A DNA stretch of 64,000 bases from an uncultured Candidatus Saccharibacteria bacterium (GTDB taxonomy: Bacteria > Patescibacteriota > Saccharimonadia > Saccharimonadales > Saccharimonadaceae), in NCBI GenBank assembly GCA_947570505.1, contig CANOTH010000003.1, positions 1 through 64,000 of the forward strand. The letters run 5' to 3'. Shown piece after piece: positions 7,825 to 16,451 of this stretch. How positions within the stretch are numbered: position 1 is the stretch's first letter; each line of letters opens with the position of its first letter. The translations under genes were made by a program, and so were the position numbers. Under the pieces are notes generated by a model. It worked only from the letters and a program-made list of their open reading frames with translations, searched no databases and had not been told where the DNA came from.

Positions 7825-9476
7825 GTGCGTTATTTGACCAGTTGTTGCGGGTGCGGCACCTTGAGGCAGATTTTTTGTCGCCAAAATATGAAGAATGTTA
7901 TGATCCGGATTTTTTGCCTGATTTGCCGGAAGCGGTAGCGCGGATTGTGCAGGCGGTGAGCCGGGGTGAGAAGGTTCTGATTTATGGTGACTATGATGTT
8001 GACGGAGTGACGGCTAGTACAGCTTTGTTTGATGCGCTGAGCTTGACTGGCCTGAAGGACATTCAGGTGATGTTGCCGAATCGTTTTACAGATGGTTATG
8101 GCATGAGCGAGAAAATAGTGGAACGAGCGCATGAGACGGGGGTGAAGCTAGTAATAACAGTGGACTGTGGTAGTCGCAACCATGATATTATTGCGGAGCT
8201 AAAAGCGGCAGGGATTGATACGATTGTGACCGATCATCATGAATGTGGCGAGACTTTGCCAGCGGCGGTGGCTGTGGTCAATGCTAAGCGTGGCGATGCG
8301 ACGGAGGTGGTTGCAAGGCAGTTGCCGGAGGCTAAGAATATTGTGCAGACGGTGCAAGATTTGCGGGGCTTGGCGGGGGTAGGAGTGGTGTTCAAGCTGG
8401 CCCAAGGCTTGGTAAAGGCGGGGGTGTTGCCGGCTGGTCAGGAGAAGTGGCTGCTAGACTTGGTGCTGATTGGCACGATTTGCGATAATATGGTCTTGAT
8501 GGGCGAGAATCGTCGTTTGTGCTATTTTGGCATGAAAGTGCTTGCCAAGACTCGACGACCAGGCTTGAAAGAGTTAATGCGAGTGGCAGGCACCAAGCAG
8601 ATTGATAGCGAGACGATTGGCTTTCAGATTGGTCCAAGGTTGAATGCGGCTGGCCGGATGGAGACGGCTGAGCATGCTCTGCGGCTGCTTATGGCGAAGC
8701 AAAAGGTATTGGCGGTCAAGCTGGCACGGGCGCTAGAAGATCTAAATTCCGCACGTAAACGTCAGCAGTTGGGGGCGATTGAGGAAATTCATCATCGGGG
8801 AGTGGGGAATCAGCCGGTGATTGTGGAGTGTGGTCAGTGGCACGAAGGAGTGCTAGGGATTATCGCGGGAAGGTTGCTGGAGGAGTACCATCGTCCGGCC
8901 TTTGTTTTGGCGGAAGTGGATGGTTGTCTCAAAGGCTCAGGGAGGAGTTTCGGTGAGTTTAATTTAGCTGATGCTTTGGCAGTCTGTGATCAATATATTC
9001 TAGGCGGTGGTGGGCATGCTGAGGCTTGTGGTTTGAGAGTGTCGAGTGATGGCTTGACGGGATTTCGGGAGGCAGTGAATAGCTATTATCAGAGTTTGAA
9101 TTTGGTGGATCAGGAGCGATATTTTGAGGTACAGGAGGATTTGGTAGTAGAAGAATTTGAAGAATTTAGCCTAGAGCTGATGGAAAGCTTGCGTCTGTTG
9201 GAGCCTTATGGGCATGGCAATATGGAGCCGGTATTTTTGTTGCCAGAGGTGAAGGTGGTGGATGTGGCAAAAATGGGTAGCGATGGGCAACATCTCCGCT
9301 TGACGGTATGGGATCGGAATGGTCGGAGTTTAAAATTAATGTGCTTTTCGGCTCCAGAGAATTATTTGCGCCTTAGGGGTGGGGAAATTGTGAATGTGTG
9401 GATTAATTTAGTAGAGAATGAGTTTCGGGGGATTAGGAGTGTGGAAGGGCGAATTTTGAGGTTGGTTGTGGCCTAG
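7821..9476 (+). CDS. recJ: single-stranded-DNA-specific exonuclease RecJ
   Basis: A 551-aa 5'-3' ssDNA exonuclease of the DHH/DHHA1 family. Visible motifs are YGDYDVDGVTAS (motif I), TVDCGS, VTDHHE (the DHH motif), GPRLNAAGRME (motif IV) and GGGGHAEACGL (DHHA1), followed by the C-terminal OB domain. It starts at GTG 7821, overlapping the stop of the HTH gene. Length is close to that of other bacterial RecJ proteins. Confidence 0.94.
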   Translation: MSALFDQLLRVRHLEADFLSPKYEECYDPDFLPDLPEAVARIVQAVSRGEKVLIYGDYDVDGVTASTALFDALSLTGLKDIQVMLPNRFTDGYGMSEKIVERAHETGVKLVITVDCGSRNHDIIAELKAAGIDTIVTDHHECGETLPAAVAVVNAKRGDATEVVARQLPEAKNIVQTVQDLRGLAGVGVVFKLAQGLVKAGVLPAGQEKWLLDLVLIGTICDNMVLMGENRRLCYFGMKVLAKTRRPGLKELMRVAGTKQIDSETIGFQIGPRLNAAGRMETAEHALRLLMAKQKVLAVKLARALEDLNSARKRQQLGAIEEIHHRGVGNQPVIVECGQWHEGVLGIIAGRLLEEYHRPAFVLAEVDGCLKGSGRSFGEFNLADALAVCDQYILGGGGHAEACGLRVSSDGLTGFREAVNSYYQSLNLVDQERYFEVQEDLVVEEFEEFSLELMESLRLLEPYGHGNMEPVFLLPEVKVVDVAKMGSDGQHLRLTVWDRNGRSLKLMCFSAPENYLRLRGGEIVNVWINLVENEFRGIRSVEGRILRLVVA

Positions 9477-9706
9477 AGCGGGTGGGTGTGAGATAATACG
9501 CAAATGTTGACAATTTAGTGATTCCATGATAAGATGAGAATAAGCCTCATGCAGGCTCTATCTGTAGTGTTAGGAGATAAGCATAAGGTTTGTTCTTTAA
9601 GATGACTAGAAGGACCATTTTTGATTTTCGGGATATTTTTGAGTGGTGCCAAGTGGGGGCTTAGCACCACTCAAGAGGTGGAAAATAAAAATGGAGGTAT
9701 CTAATT
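9477..9706 (+). promoter_or_regulatory. promoter and structured leader of the 9707 gene
   Basis: TTGACA at 9508-9513 with TAAGAT about 17 nt later makes a good promoter. The leader then holds two hairpins, AGCCT-catgc-AGGCT (9543-9557) and GAGTGGTGC / GCACCACTC (9641-9672), before the Shine-Dalgarno GGAGGT. The second stem has no T run, so a terminator is unlikely. An mRNA stabiliser or regulatory leader is possible. Confidence 0.5.
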
Positions 9707-10582
9707 ATGATGAGAAAAATTGGTAACAATGAGCTTGATTTGGCGAGGGAAACATTGGGTTTGGAAGAATGGGACAAGATACACGCGACACGGGCCGGTT
9801 TCCGTTTTGAGGATGGGGTCAGTGGGCTTGAGATTGTGGCGCCGCGGTTTTACCATGTGGGTGTCGATCATCGGCTGATGAATCCGGCAAGTTTGTTGCC
9901 GGATTTGCACAATCGTATTCCGGCAGCGATCGGACGCGGGCTCATGTCTTCCGCATATGGCTTCCTGATGGGTAGCTTCGATAGTGTAAACCAGCGGTTC
10001 AGCTTGCTGGAGGCTGTGGAAGACGATGATCTGAGCAAGCTCAATACTTCTCATATTATGGTTTTCTCGTTTTTTGATCGCGCAATCGGTGCTCCGGGCC
10101 TCAAGGCGGCGGAGCGGAAGCAACTTAACCATCTCTACTTTCACGAATTCTATGACGATCCAGTTTATAAAGTGTCCGGGATACAGGTTTTCGTGTTAGA
10201 GGTGGCGAGTAGCTCACAGCTGCGGACTTTAGTGGAGCAGGCTTTAAGAACACGGGAAAAGGTTTTGGCCTATGCCGAGCAGTCGTTGCAGCAGTTTGAA
10301 GTCAATAAGGACCGAGTGGCGCAGTCGATTCGCACTCAGCTGAACAGCTTAATGGAGATCGCTTTACCGTGGAACTATAATTTGATGATCTATGACGACT
10401 CGCCGGATTGGACGGGCTGGGTGATTTATGAGTTACCCCAGCCGGGAACGAAGAGTTGTGCTGGAGTGGTAGGGCTGAGTAAAGTCGGGGCGAGATATTG
10501 GCATGACCAGCCGGGAACTAATAAGTGTAAAGCGGATGTGAAGAGAGCCAGAGAGAAAGCCATGAACGGTCAGTTGTTCTAG
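9707..10582 (+). CDS. protein of unknown function, 291 aa
   Basis: No family recognised. It is a soluble protein without signal peptide or membrane segment, rich in aromatic residues. There is a helical stretch around residues 170-215 (QLRTLVEQALRTREKVLAYAEQSL) and a mixed region near the C-terminus (WNYNLMIYDDSPDWTGWVIYELP). A second ATG directly follows the first; the Shine-Dalgarno GGAGGT fits either. It has its own promoter, leader and strong terminator, so it is a single-gene unit. Confidence 0.75.
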   Translation: MMRKIGNNELDLARETLGLEEWDKIHATRAGFRFEDGVSGLEIVAPRFYHVGVDHRLMNPASLLPDLHNRIPAAIGRGLMSSAYGFLMGSFDSVNQRFSLLEAVEDDDLSKLNTSHIMVFSFFDRAIGAPGLKAAERKQLNHLYFHEFYDDPVYKVSGIQVFVLEVASSSQLRTLVEQALRTREKVLAYAEQSLQQFEVNKDRVAQSIRTQLNSLMEIALPWNYNLMIYDDSPDWTGWVIYELPQPGTKSCAGVVGLSKVGARYWHDQPGTNKCKADVKRAREKAMNGQLF

Positions 10583-10615
10583 CAAAAAACGGTAACGGAT
10601 TCTAGTCAAAAAAAT

Positions 10616-10641
10616 GGGTCAGGTGTAAACCTGGCCCTTTT
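10616..10641 (+). terminator. rho-independent terminator
   Basis: GGGTCAGGT (10616-10624), loop GTAA, ACCTGGCCC (10629-10637) and TTTT, 34 nt after the 291-aa gene. Confidence 0.85.
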
Positions 10642-10651
10642 GGCTTGGCAG

Positions 10652-10721
10652 TCAAAACAAAAAGTGGTGTCATCGCTTGATAAACACCACAAAACATAGA
10701 TGGCCACCGGAGTGACCATCT
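10652..10721 (-). terminator. terminator region of rpsU with two hairpins
   Basis: Read on the minus strand just after rpsU: AGATGG / CCATCT with a nested CAC-CCGG-GTG type stem (10698-10721), then a second stem GTGGTGT / ACACCAC at about 10652-10680. The T run is short, so termination strength is uncertain. Confidence 0.55.
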
Positions 10722-10725
10722 AAAA

Positions 10726-10944
10726 TTATTTCAACCCAAGACGCATGCGCTCGGCTTTTTCGGCCCGACGAATTTCGCGGATAATAGCCTTGCTACGGCG
10801 CTCGCGCTTAGAAATCGGCTTTGCGAAACGCATCTGAGATTTCTTCAGCGGCATCATCCCACTCTGTAAAACCTTGCGGTTGAACCGGCGGATGAGGTTC
10901 TCATTCGCTTCGTTCTGATCTTTTCTTGTAACTTTGATTGCCAT
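10726..10944 (-). CDS. rpsU: 30S ribosomal protein bS21
   Basis: A 72-aa, very basic protein with the bS21 pattern: N-terminal strand AIKVTRKDQNEANENLIRRF, then NRKVLQSGMM and an Arg/Lys-rich helix (RERRSKAIIREIRRAEKAER). It binds the small subunit near the anti-Shine-Dalgarno region. The promoter on the minus strand is TTGCAT, 17 nt, TATAAT (10955-10960 as read on minus), only a few bases before the ATG. Confidence 0.9.
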   Translation of the reverse strand: MAIKVTRKDQNEANENLIRRFNRKVLQSGMMPLKKSQMRFAKPISKRERRSKAIIREIRRAEKAERMRLGLK

Positions 10945-11015
10945 ATTAGATACATTATAGCAAAATCATCTCTATTATGCAATACTTTTTGTGAAAATAG
11001 GTGTATAATGGAGCT

Positions 11016-11558
11016 ATGATTATACTGATGGGTTTAGCAGGCTCCGGTAAAAGTACACAGGGCCAGATTTTAGCTGAGGAACGTAATGGAGTATGGCTGT
11101 CGGCGGGCCAGGTATTAAGAGATACCGATAATGAAGAGGTACACGAAGTCCAGAAGCGCGGTGAGTTGGTGGATGATCGCTTGACGATTCCTTTGATGGC
11201 AGAGGCGATTGCGGCGGTTCAGCAATCTGGTAAAGAGGTGATTTTGGACGGTTATCCGCGCACGGTAGAGCAAGCTGAGTGGGTGGCCGATAATTTGGCT
11301 GCACAGATTGAGGCAGTGGTACAGATAAATGTGCCGAAAGCAGAGTTGATACAGAGGCTGAAATTGCGTGGGCGGGCGGATGATGAAGATGCAGGGGTGA
11401 TTGAGGAACGGTTTCGGGTGGTTGAACAAAATATTCATACAGTTTGCGAGATCTTGGCGGCGAAGGATGTGAGTATTTTACAGATTGATGGTGTGGGCAC
11501 GATGGAAGAGGTGACTCGGCGCTTGCATGAGGTATTGAATACGGGCCGCGTAGCCTAG
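11016..11558 (+). CDS. adk: adenylate kinase
   Basis: A 180-aa nucleoside monophosphate kinase (AMP + ATP to 2 ADP). The P-loop MGLAGSGKSTQG is at the N-terminus and VILDGYPRTVEQAEW is the NMP-binding segment with the invariant Asp-Gly-x-Pro-Arg. The LID is short (RLKLRGRADD), as in small adenylate kinases without a zinc LID. The start is ATG 11016, a few bases downstream of TATAAT (leaderless); an in-frame upstream codon would overlap the promoter. map starts 3 nt after its stop. Confidence 0.9.
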   Translation: MIILMGLAGSGKSTQGQILAEERNGVWLSAGQVLRDTDNEEVHEVQKRGELVDDRLTIPLMAEAIAAVQQSGKEVILDGYPRTVEQAEWVADNLAAQIEAVVQINVPKAELIQRLKLRGRADDEDAGVIEERFRVVEQNIHTVCEILAAKDVSILQIDGVGTMEEVTRRLHEVLNTGRVA

Positions 11559-11561
11559 AGA

Positions 11562-12353
11562 ATGGAGAAGGAAGTGAATAAAAAATTTATACAAGCCAAA
11601 GAGAGTGAGAACTTAACCGAGAAGGTTGAGGCGATGCGCGCTGGGGGTAGGATTTTGGGGCAGCTGTTGCTAGATTTGAAAGCTTACGTGCAGCCAGGTA
11701 TGACGGGCAAAGAAGTGGATGCTTGGGTGAGATCAGAAATTGTGAAGCGAGGGGCAGAGGTGGCTTATGATGACCCAGATTTGAATTTTCCAGGGGCGAT
11801 TTGTATTTCGGTGAATGATGAGCTGGTGCATGGTGCGCCAAATGACTATGTTTTTGAAGAAGGTGATAAGGTAAGTTTTGATCTGGATATTTTGTACCAG
11901 GGTTATTATACGGATTCGGCTTTTACGATGCTGGTAGGCAAGAAGGGCTCGCCAGCGGTGAAACAGATGATTGCAACGACGGAGCGGGCGATGTGGGCAG
12001 GAATTGATGTTGTGAAAGCGGGGGCGAAGACTGGTGATATTGGTTACGCGGTGGAGAAGGTGCTAAGGGCGGGGAAGCTTGGGGTGATTGAGAATTATGT
12101 GGGGCATGGGATTGGTAAAAAAATGCACATGAAGCCGGATATTCCGAATTATGGTACTAGGGGTCATGGTTATGTCTTGAAGGCGGGTGATACGATTTGT
12201 ATTGAGCCGATGTCTTGTTTGGGTAAGCCAGGGAATTATGTGGATAAAAGTAGTAATTGGACCGTAAAGATGAAGGATGGCAGTATTGGCTGTCATTGTG
12301 AGCACACAGTGTTAGTGACGGAAGATGGGTGTGAGGTGTTGACGAAGGTGTAG
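11562..12353 (+). CDS. map: methionine aminopeptidase, type I
   Basis: A 263-aa enzyme that removes N-terminal Met after deformylation. The metal ligands are in their family contexts: SFDLDILYQGYYTDSAFT (two Asp), YVGHGIG (His), IEPMS (Glu) and CEHTVLV (Glu). The adk-map pairing is common in bacteria, where it sits in the ribosomal-protein operon; here it is detached from ribosomal genes. There is no N-terminal zinc-finger extension. Confidence 0.96.
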   Translation: MEKEVNKKFIQAKESENLTEKVEAMRAGGRILGQLLLDLKAYVQPGMTGKEVDAWVRSEIVKRGAEVAYDDPDLNFPGAICISVNDELVHGAPNDYVFEEGDKVSFDLDILYQGYYTDSAFTMLVGKKGSPAVKQMIATTERAMWAGIDVVKAGAKTGDIGYAVEKVLRAGKLGVIENYVGHGIGKKMHMKPDIPNYGTRGHGYVLKAGDTICIEPMSCLGKPGNYVDKSSNWTVKMKDGSIGCHCEHTVLVTEDGCEVLTKV

Positions 12354-12480
12354 GGGCTAGGTCTTGGAGCGAATTTCTTCGTCAGATTTTCCGGTACGCA
12401 GTCACCGTACCGGAAGTACGGTTCCTTTGCGTTCCTCTAATCTTCCTCGAACTTCATCTCCAATACCGTCGCTCCTAGCC
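12354..12480. repeat. dispersed palindromic repeat, intergenic copy
   Basis: It begins right after the map stop with GGGGCTAGGTCTTGGAGCGA and ends with the inverted-looking TCGCTCCTAGCC. An internal hairpin is ACCGTAC-ttcc-GGTACGGT (about 12403-12422 region). It shares CTTCATCTCCA and CGTCGCTCC with the copy at 42911-43090, and GGAACGCAAAGGA on the opposite strand with the priA insertion. Confidence 0.65.
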
Positions 12481-12665
12481 TTGCTTCTAGCCGGAGTCTG
12501 ATGTTGTATATTGCAATCTGCATCGAAATGTCGTTATATACCCATGGATTAACCACGGGTATTTTGACTAAATTAAAATTAGTGATATTATATGAGGTAT
12601 GGGGACGGTGGATCCCTCGTTTCTGGTGAGTCAAACTCATCAAGAATTAAAAAGGAGGTTTGAAT

Positions 12666-13346
12666 ATGGACAGTAAGAATAGGCGAAAAAAGGCAGAGAA
12701 ACTGGTGGCGGAGCTGAATAGGCTCTACCCAGAGCTCAAGGCGCACACAAACTTGGAGTCATGGAGATATGAGTTGAAGCGGGTGACGAATGGTGTAGTG
12801 GCAGTATGGATACTATTTTTGGAAATGATTCTTATCATAGCTCTTGCGGTTTTTAGCGACGAGACGGTACCGGTGGCTGTAAAGGTTTTTAAGGCGGTGA
12901 TTTCTCTTGTATTGTGTGGCATAATATTGTTCGCTCTCATATCTTTACGTCTTACACATTTGGATAAGAATAATATAGACGTTAAGTTGCAGACCAGCTG
13001 GAGCAAATTCTCATTAAAATATTTGCAGGAGAAGTTAGACTTGGCGAATGAGGTTTTGTCGGAATATGACGAGCAGGTACAGGCGGTTATGCCGTTAGTT
13101 TTGCAAGTTGAGCGGCTGGGGGTGATAATTGAAGAAGAGGACATCGGCTGGCTACGTAGCATTTATGAGAAGCAACCGTTCAGTATTGAGGGAGTCATTT
13201 ATGATGAGGCAGTTAAGTATGACCTAACTTCGGAAGGTTATGAACGGGTATTGCGTAGGGTGGTTCGTGCTTATTATGGTGGTGGTGACAAAAATATTCA
13301 GGCATTCAAAGAGGCCTTTAATCTTGAAGGCAAAAGCTGGGCTTAA
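12666..13346 (+). CDS. membrane protein of unknown function
   Basis: A 226-aa protein, family not recognised. It has a charged N-terminus, two adjacent hydrophobic segments (about residues 43-65 and 78-100: VVAVWILFLEMILIIALAVF and KAVISLVLCGIILFALI), then a soluble helical C-terminal part. The ATG at 12666 sits 7 nt after a strong Shine-Dalgarno (AAAAGGAGG). The promoter is probably TTGACT, 16 nt, TATTAT, about 70 nt upstream. The stop codon is inside the terminator hairpin. Confidence 0.75.
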   Translation: MDSKNRRKKAEKLVAELNRLYPELKAHTNLESWRYELKRVTNGVVAVWILFLEMILIIALAVFSDETVPVAVKVFKAVISLVLCGIILFALISLRLTHLDKNNIDVKLQTSWSKFSLKYLQEKLDLANEVLSEYDEQVQAVMPLVLQVERLGVIIEEEDIGWLRSIYEKQPFSIEGVIYDEAVKYDLTSEGYERVLRRVVRAYYGGGDKNIQAFKEAFNLEGKSWA

Positions 13347-13360
13347 TGCTCAGCTTTTTT
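13331..13360 (+). terminator. rho-independent terminator containing the stop codon
   Basis: AAAGCTGgGC and GCtCAGCTTTTTTT form a stem around the TAA of the membrane-protein gene, followed by T7. Confidence 0.8.
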
Positions 13361-13397
13361 TATTGTGTTTTATTGAATTTTACATTATAATAAGCTT

Positions 13398-14624
13398 ATG
13401 GATGAAATTTCGCGTTATGCTACCGGTATTGATGTTGGGACGAGTAACGTTAGAGCAGTAGTTGCGAGTATTAGTGATAAGGGGGCTTTGAACGTTATTG
13501 GTTATGGTGAGGTAGCGAACTCGGGGATGCGACGTGGAGTGGTGGCGAATCTGTCTGGTCCGGGTGAGGCGATTGATAAGGTCTTGGGCGAGGCTGAGCG
13601 GATGAGCGGTCACGAGGTGAATTCGGGTGCTTTGTCGATTAATGGAGCTTCGATTACTTCTACACGTACTGAGGGGATGATTGCCGTGGGAGCGATGGAG
13701 CATGAGATTAACGAGGGCGATCTAGATCGAGTAGAAGATGTGGCGATTCGGGGGCGGATTCCGGCTAACCAAGAGATTTTAAACATTGTGCCTTTGCAGT
13801 ATATTCTGGACGGTCAAGGTGGGATTAAGAATCCACTGGGAATGGTGGGATCGCGTCTGGAGATGCAGGCAAATGTGGTGTCGATTCTCAGCCCGAATTA
13901 CGAGAATTTGCGGCGTGCGGCGGAGGGAGCAAATGTCACTCCGGAACAGGTGATCCCGAGTGTCTATGCAGCGGCGCGGGCGGTTTTGACCGAACGTCAG
14001 CGCGAGAATGGGGTGGCCGTGGTGGATATTGGGGCAGCTACGACTGGGGTGGCAGTGTTTGAAGAGAATGATTTGCAGTATATTGGTGTGGTGCCAGTGG
14101 GTTCGAATAATATCACCAATGATCTCGCGGTGATGCTGGCGATTGATACAGAGGTGGCAGAAGAGATTAAGCGGCGCTTTGCGAGTGGTAATTTTGGCAT
14201 GGTTGATAGCCCCGTGGTGATTCGCTGGCGCGGTAAAGAGGTGCGGTTTGAGCGCAGTCAGGTCGACGAGGTCGTGGAGGCACGGCTAGAAGAGATTATG
14301 GAATTGGTGCGCAAGGAGCTGAAGAAGGCGCATTACGAGCAGAGGCTGCCTGAGGGAATTGTCTTGACTGGTGGCGGGGCAAAGATGCGTGATATTGATA
14401 AATATGTGCGGGATATTTTGGAGACTTCGGTGAAGATTGGGGTGCCGTCTGGTTTGAATGGAGTAGCGGATGCGATTTGTAAGCCCGAGTATGCCGCAGC
14501 GGTGGGCTTGATGCTGCTCGCGGCGGAGGGGACACATGAGGGTGCCTGTGGCAAGAAGCCAGGGAGGAAGGCGAAGAAGAATAAGGAGCCGGGTATTATA
14601 AGGCGGTTTTTCAGCAAGTTCTAG
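13398..14624 (+). CDS. ftsA: cell division protein FtsA
   Basis: A 408-aa actin-like ATPase that tethers FtsZ to the membrane. Its phosphate-binding motifs are ATGIDVGTSNVRAVVA (phosphate 1), VVDIGAATTGVAVF (phosphate 2) and IVLTGGGAKMRDID (adenosine motif). The C-terminus ends in the amphipathic, basic segment IIRRFFSKF that is expected to insert in the membrane. TATAAT lies just before the ATG, so the mRNA is leaderless. ftsZ follows after a 400-bp gap with its own promoter. Both genes are far from the main division cluster at 48.8-56.6 kb. Confidence 0.95.
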   Translation: MDEISRYATGIDVGTSNVRAVVASISDKGALNVIGYGEVANSGMRRGVVANLSGPGEAIDKVLGEAERMSGHEVNSGALSINGASITSTRTEGMIAVGAMEHEINEGDLDRVEDVAIRGRIPANQEILNIVPLQYILDGQGGIKNPLGMVGSRLEMQANVVSILSPNYENLRRAAEGANVTPEQVIPSVYAAARAVLTERQRENGVAVVDIGAATTGVAVFEENDLQYIGVVPVGSNNITNDLAVMLAIDTEVAEEIKRRFASGNFGMVDSPVVIRWRGKEVRFERSQVDEVVEARLEEIMELVRKELKKAHYEQRLPEGIVLTGGGAKMRDIDKYVRDILETSVKIGVPSGLNGVADAICKPEYAAAVGLMLLAAEGTHEGACGKKPGRKAKKNKEPGIIRRFFSKF

Positions 14625-14668
14625 GGGGCTAGCCATTGGAGCGAGCTACTGCGTTAGGACCTGCGGCT
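14622..14668 (+). repeat. partial copy of the dispersed palindromic repeat
   Basis: 47 bp beginning GGGGGCTAGCCATTGGAGCG at the ftsA stop are repeated almost base for base at 42911-42957 after rnhA (one A/G difference seen in CTGCGTTA[g/a]GACC). Only the left half of the element is present here. Confidence 0.8.
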
Positions 14669-14741
14669 GCGGGCTGGTATAATAATCAGGAAGCGGCTGA
14701 TGCGGCGGAGAGTGGACGCAACGTATTATAGGGTTACTTCT

Positions 14742-14879
14742 ATGATTTCTGGACGAGAATCAATCGAGCCAGAGATAGATGTGGACGATTATACCGTAGA
14801 TATTTCAACGGGCTATAGAGTAGCTTCATTACAGGAAATAGCCGAAAGTTGGAATGACGGAGTGGTAGAAGGCTTTTAG
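14742..14879 (+). CDS. small acidic protein of 45 aa
   Basis: An ATG follows a TATTAT box (about 14724). The frame runs to a TAG just before a strong terminator. The product is acidic (about residues 7-20 IEPEIDVDDYTVDI) with a short helical end (ASLQEIAESWNDGV). The promoter-ORF-terminator layout supports a real small gene between ftsA and ftsZ. Function unknown. No clear Shine-Dalgarno. Confidence 0.5.
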   Translation: MISGRESIEPEIDVDDYTVDISTGYRVASLQEIAESWNDGVVEGF

Positions 14880-14921
14880 TTTTTTAGATAGGCTCATGAA
14901 TTTTGTACTACCTAGGTAGTA

Positions 14922-14951
14922 GTGGCAGGAGCAATCCTGCCACTTTCTGTT
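14922..14951 (+). terminator. rho-independent terminator
   Basis: GTGGCAGGA (14922-14930), loop GCAA, TCCTGCCAC (14935-14943), then TTTCTGTTT. Confidence 0.8.
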
Positions 14952-14974
14952 TAAAGGATATTGGATTTTTTTTA

Positions 14975-15002
14975 TTGCCAGACTAGCGACGTGTGTTATA
15001 AT
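14975..15002 (+). promoter_or_regulatory. promoter of ftsZ
   Basis: TTGCCA (14975-14980), 16-nt spacer, TATAAT (14997-15002), about 28 nt before the ATG at 15030. The upstream TGTG of an extended -10 is present (GTGTGTTATAAT). Confidence 0.75.
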
Positions 15003-15029
15003 GGGGGTAGATAAAAAGTGGAGAATGAA

Positions 15030-16442
15030 ATGCCTGAAATTAAGCCAACAGAGGTAGAGAGTGCAGCAAGTATTAAGGTTGTCGGTGTAGGTGGCGCTGG
15101 TGGCTCAGCCATTGATCGGATGAAAGAAATTGGTTTGTCGGGTGTGGAATTTGTGGCCGTGAATACTGATGCTCAGGCTTTGCATCACTCGACGGCAGAG
15201 ACTAAGGTACATATTGGTCGTGGGTTGGGTGCTGGCGGTGATCCTGAGAAGGGGCGCGATGCGGCTGAAAGTGCGCGTGAAGCGATTGGTAAGTCCCTAG
15301 AGGGGGCAGATATGGTTTTTATTACTCTAGGTGCTGGTGGTGGTACAGGTTCTGGTGCTGGTCCGATTGTCGCAGAAGAGGCGAAGAATCGTGATATTTT
15401 AACTGTAGGTGTAGCGACGAAGCCGTTTACTTTTGAAGGCGCGAAGCGCCGTGAGAATGCGGATACAGCGATTGAAAATTTGTCACATAATGTGGATGCT
15501 TTGATTACGATTCCGAATGATCGGTTGCTACAGACGATTGACCCGCGCACTCCACTTACAGAGACGTTTAAGATTGCGGATGATGTGTTGAGACAGGGTG
15601 TGCAGGGGATTTCTGAGTTGATTACAGAGCATAGCTTGATTAACTTGGATTTTGCAGATGTAAAGGCGATTATGAAGAATGCTGGTTCGGCTTTGATGGG
15701 GATCGGTCGGGCGAGTGGCGATAATCGCGCGGTACTAGCAGCTCAGCAGGCGATTGAGTCACCTTTGATTGAGGTGAAGATTGATGGTGCGCGCGGGGTG
15801 TTGTTCTCGGTAGCTGGTGGTTATGATATGGCAATGAGCGAAGTGCAAGATGCAGCAGAGATTATTACTGGGGCGGTAGCTCCGGATGCTAATATTATCT
15901 TTGGTGCCAGTATCCGTCCGGAGTTAGAGGACGAAATTGTTGTAACGGTAGTGGCGACTGGTTTTGATTCGGAGTATTATCAGAAGATGGGTAGTACGGC
16001 GAGTGCGGTGACTGAGACGGCTAGCAGTACAGTACCGACGGTAGCCGATGCTCTAAGGCAAAGAGATTATGTAGACAGTAGTGTGAGCACCGGTGGATAT
16101 AGTGCTGGTACGGGTACAAGTGTGAGCGGCACGAGTAGCTACGGTGGTAGTGTGAGCAGCTATGGCACTGCTAGTGGCATGTATGGGGGTGAGAGCATGA
16201 ATACGATGAGTACAGCTGGGGCGGGATCGGTTACTAGCCAGGGGTATGGGTCTAGTGTGCAACAGGCTACAGTGCCAGAGCCGCGGCTGTCGATGCAACA
16301 GCCAGATACTGGCAATACAGCAGATTTTACAGCTGAGCCGCGGGCTAATATGTGGGATTCAATTCGTACGGATAGTACGGATGATGATTTGGATGTGCCA
16401 CCGAGTTTGCGCGATCGGTTACGCGGGAAGAACCGGGAGTAA
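15030..16442 (+). CDS. ftsZ: cell division protein FtsZ
   Basis: A tubulin-like GTPase forming the division ring. Its GTP-binding features are KVVGVGGAGGSAIDRM (T1), the tubulin signature GAGGGTGSGAGP (T4) and NLDFADVKAIMKNAG (T7, catalytic Asp). The core is followed by a Gly/Ser/Thr-rich linker of about 110 residues and the conserved C-terminal peptide DLDVPPSLRDRLR that binds FtsA. I prefer ATG 15030, with GTGGAG as Shine-Dalgarno, over the in-frame GTG at 15018. The long low-complexity linker is unusual in length. Confidence 0.96.
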   Translation: MPEIKPTEVESAASIKVVGVGGAGGSAIDRMKEIGLSGVEFVAVNTDAQALHHSTAETKVHIGRGLGAGGDPEKGRDAAESAREAIGKSLEGADMVFITLGAGGGTGSGAGPIVAEEAKNRDILTVGVATKPFTFEGAKRRENADTAIENLSHNVDALITIPNDRLLQTIDPRTPLTETFKIADDVLRQGVQGISELITEHSLINLDFADVKAIMKNAGSALMGIGRASGDNRAVLAAQQAIESPLIEVKIDGARGVLFSVAGGYDMAMSEVQDAAEIITGAVAPDANIIFGASIRPELEDEIVVTVVATGFDSEYYQKMGSTASAVTETASSTVPTVADALRQRDYVDSSVSTGGYSAGTGTSVSGTSSYGGSVSSYGTASGMYGGESMNTMSTAGAGSVTSQGYGSSVQQATVPEPRLSMQQPDTGNTADFTAEPRANMWDSIRTDSTDDDLDVPPSLRDRLRGKNRE

Positions 16443-16451
16443 TGTTAGCCT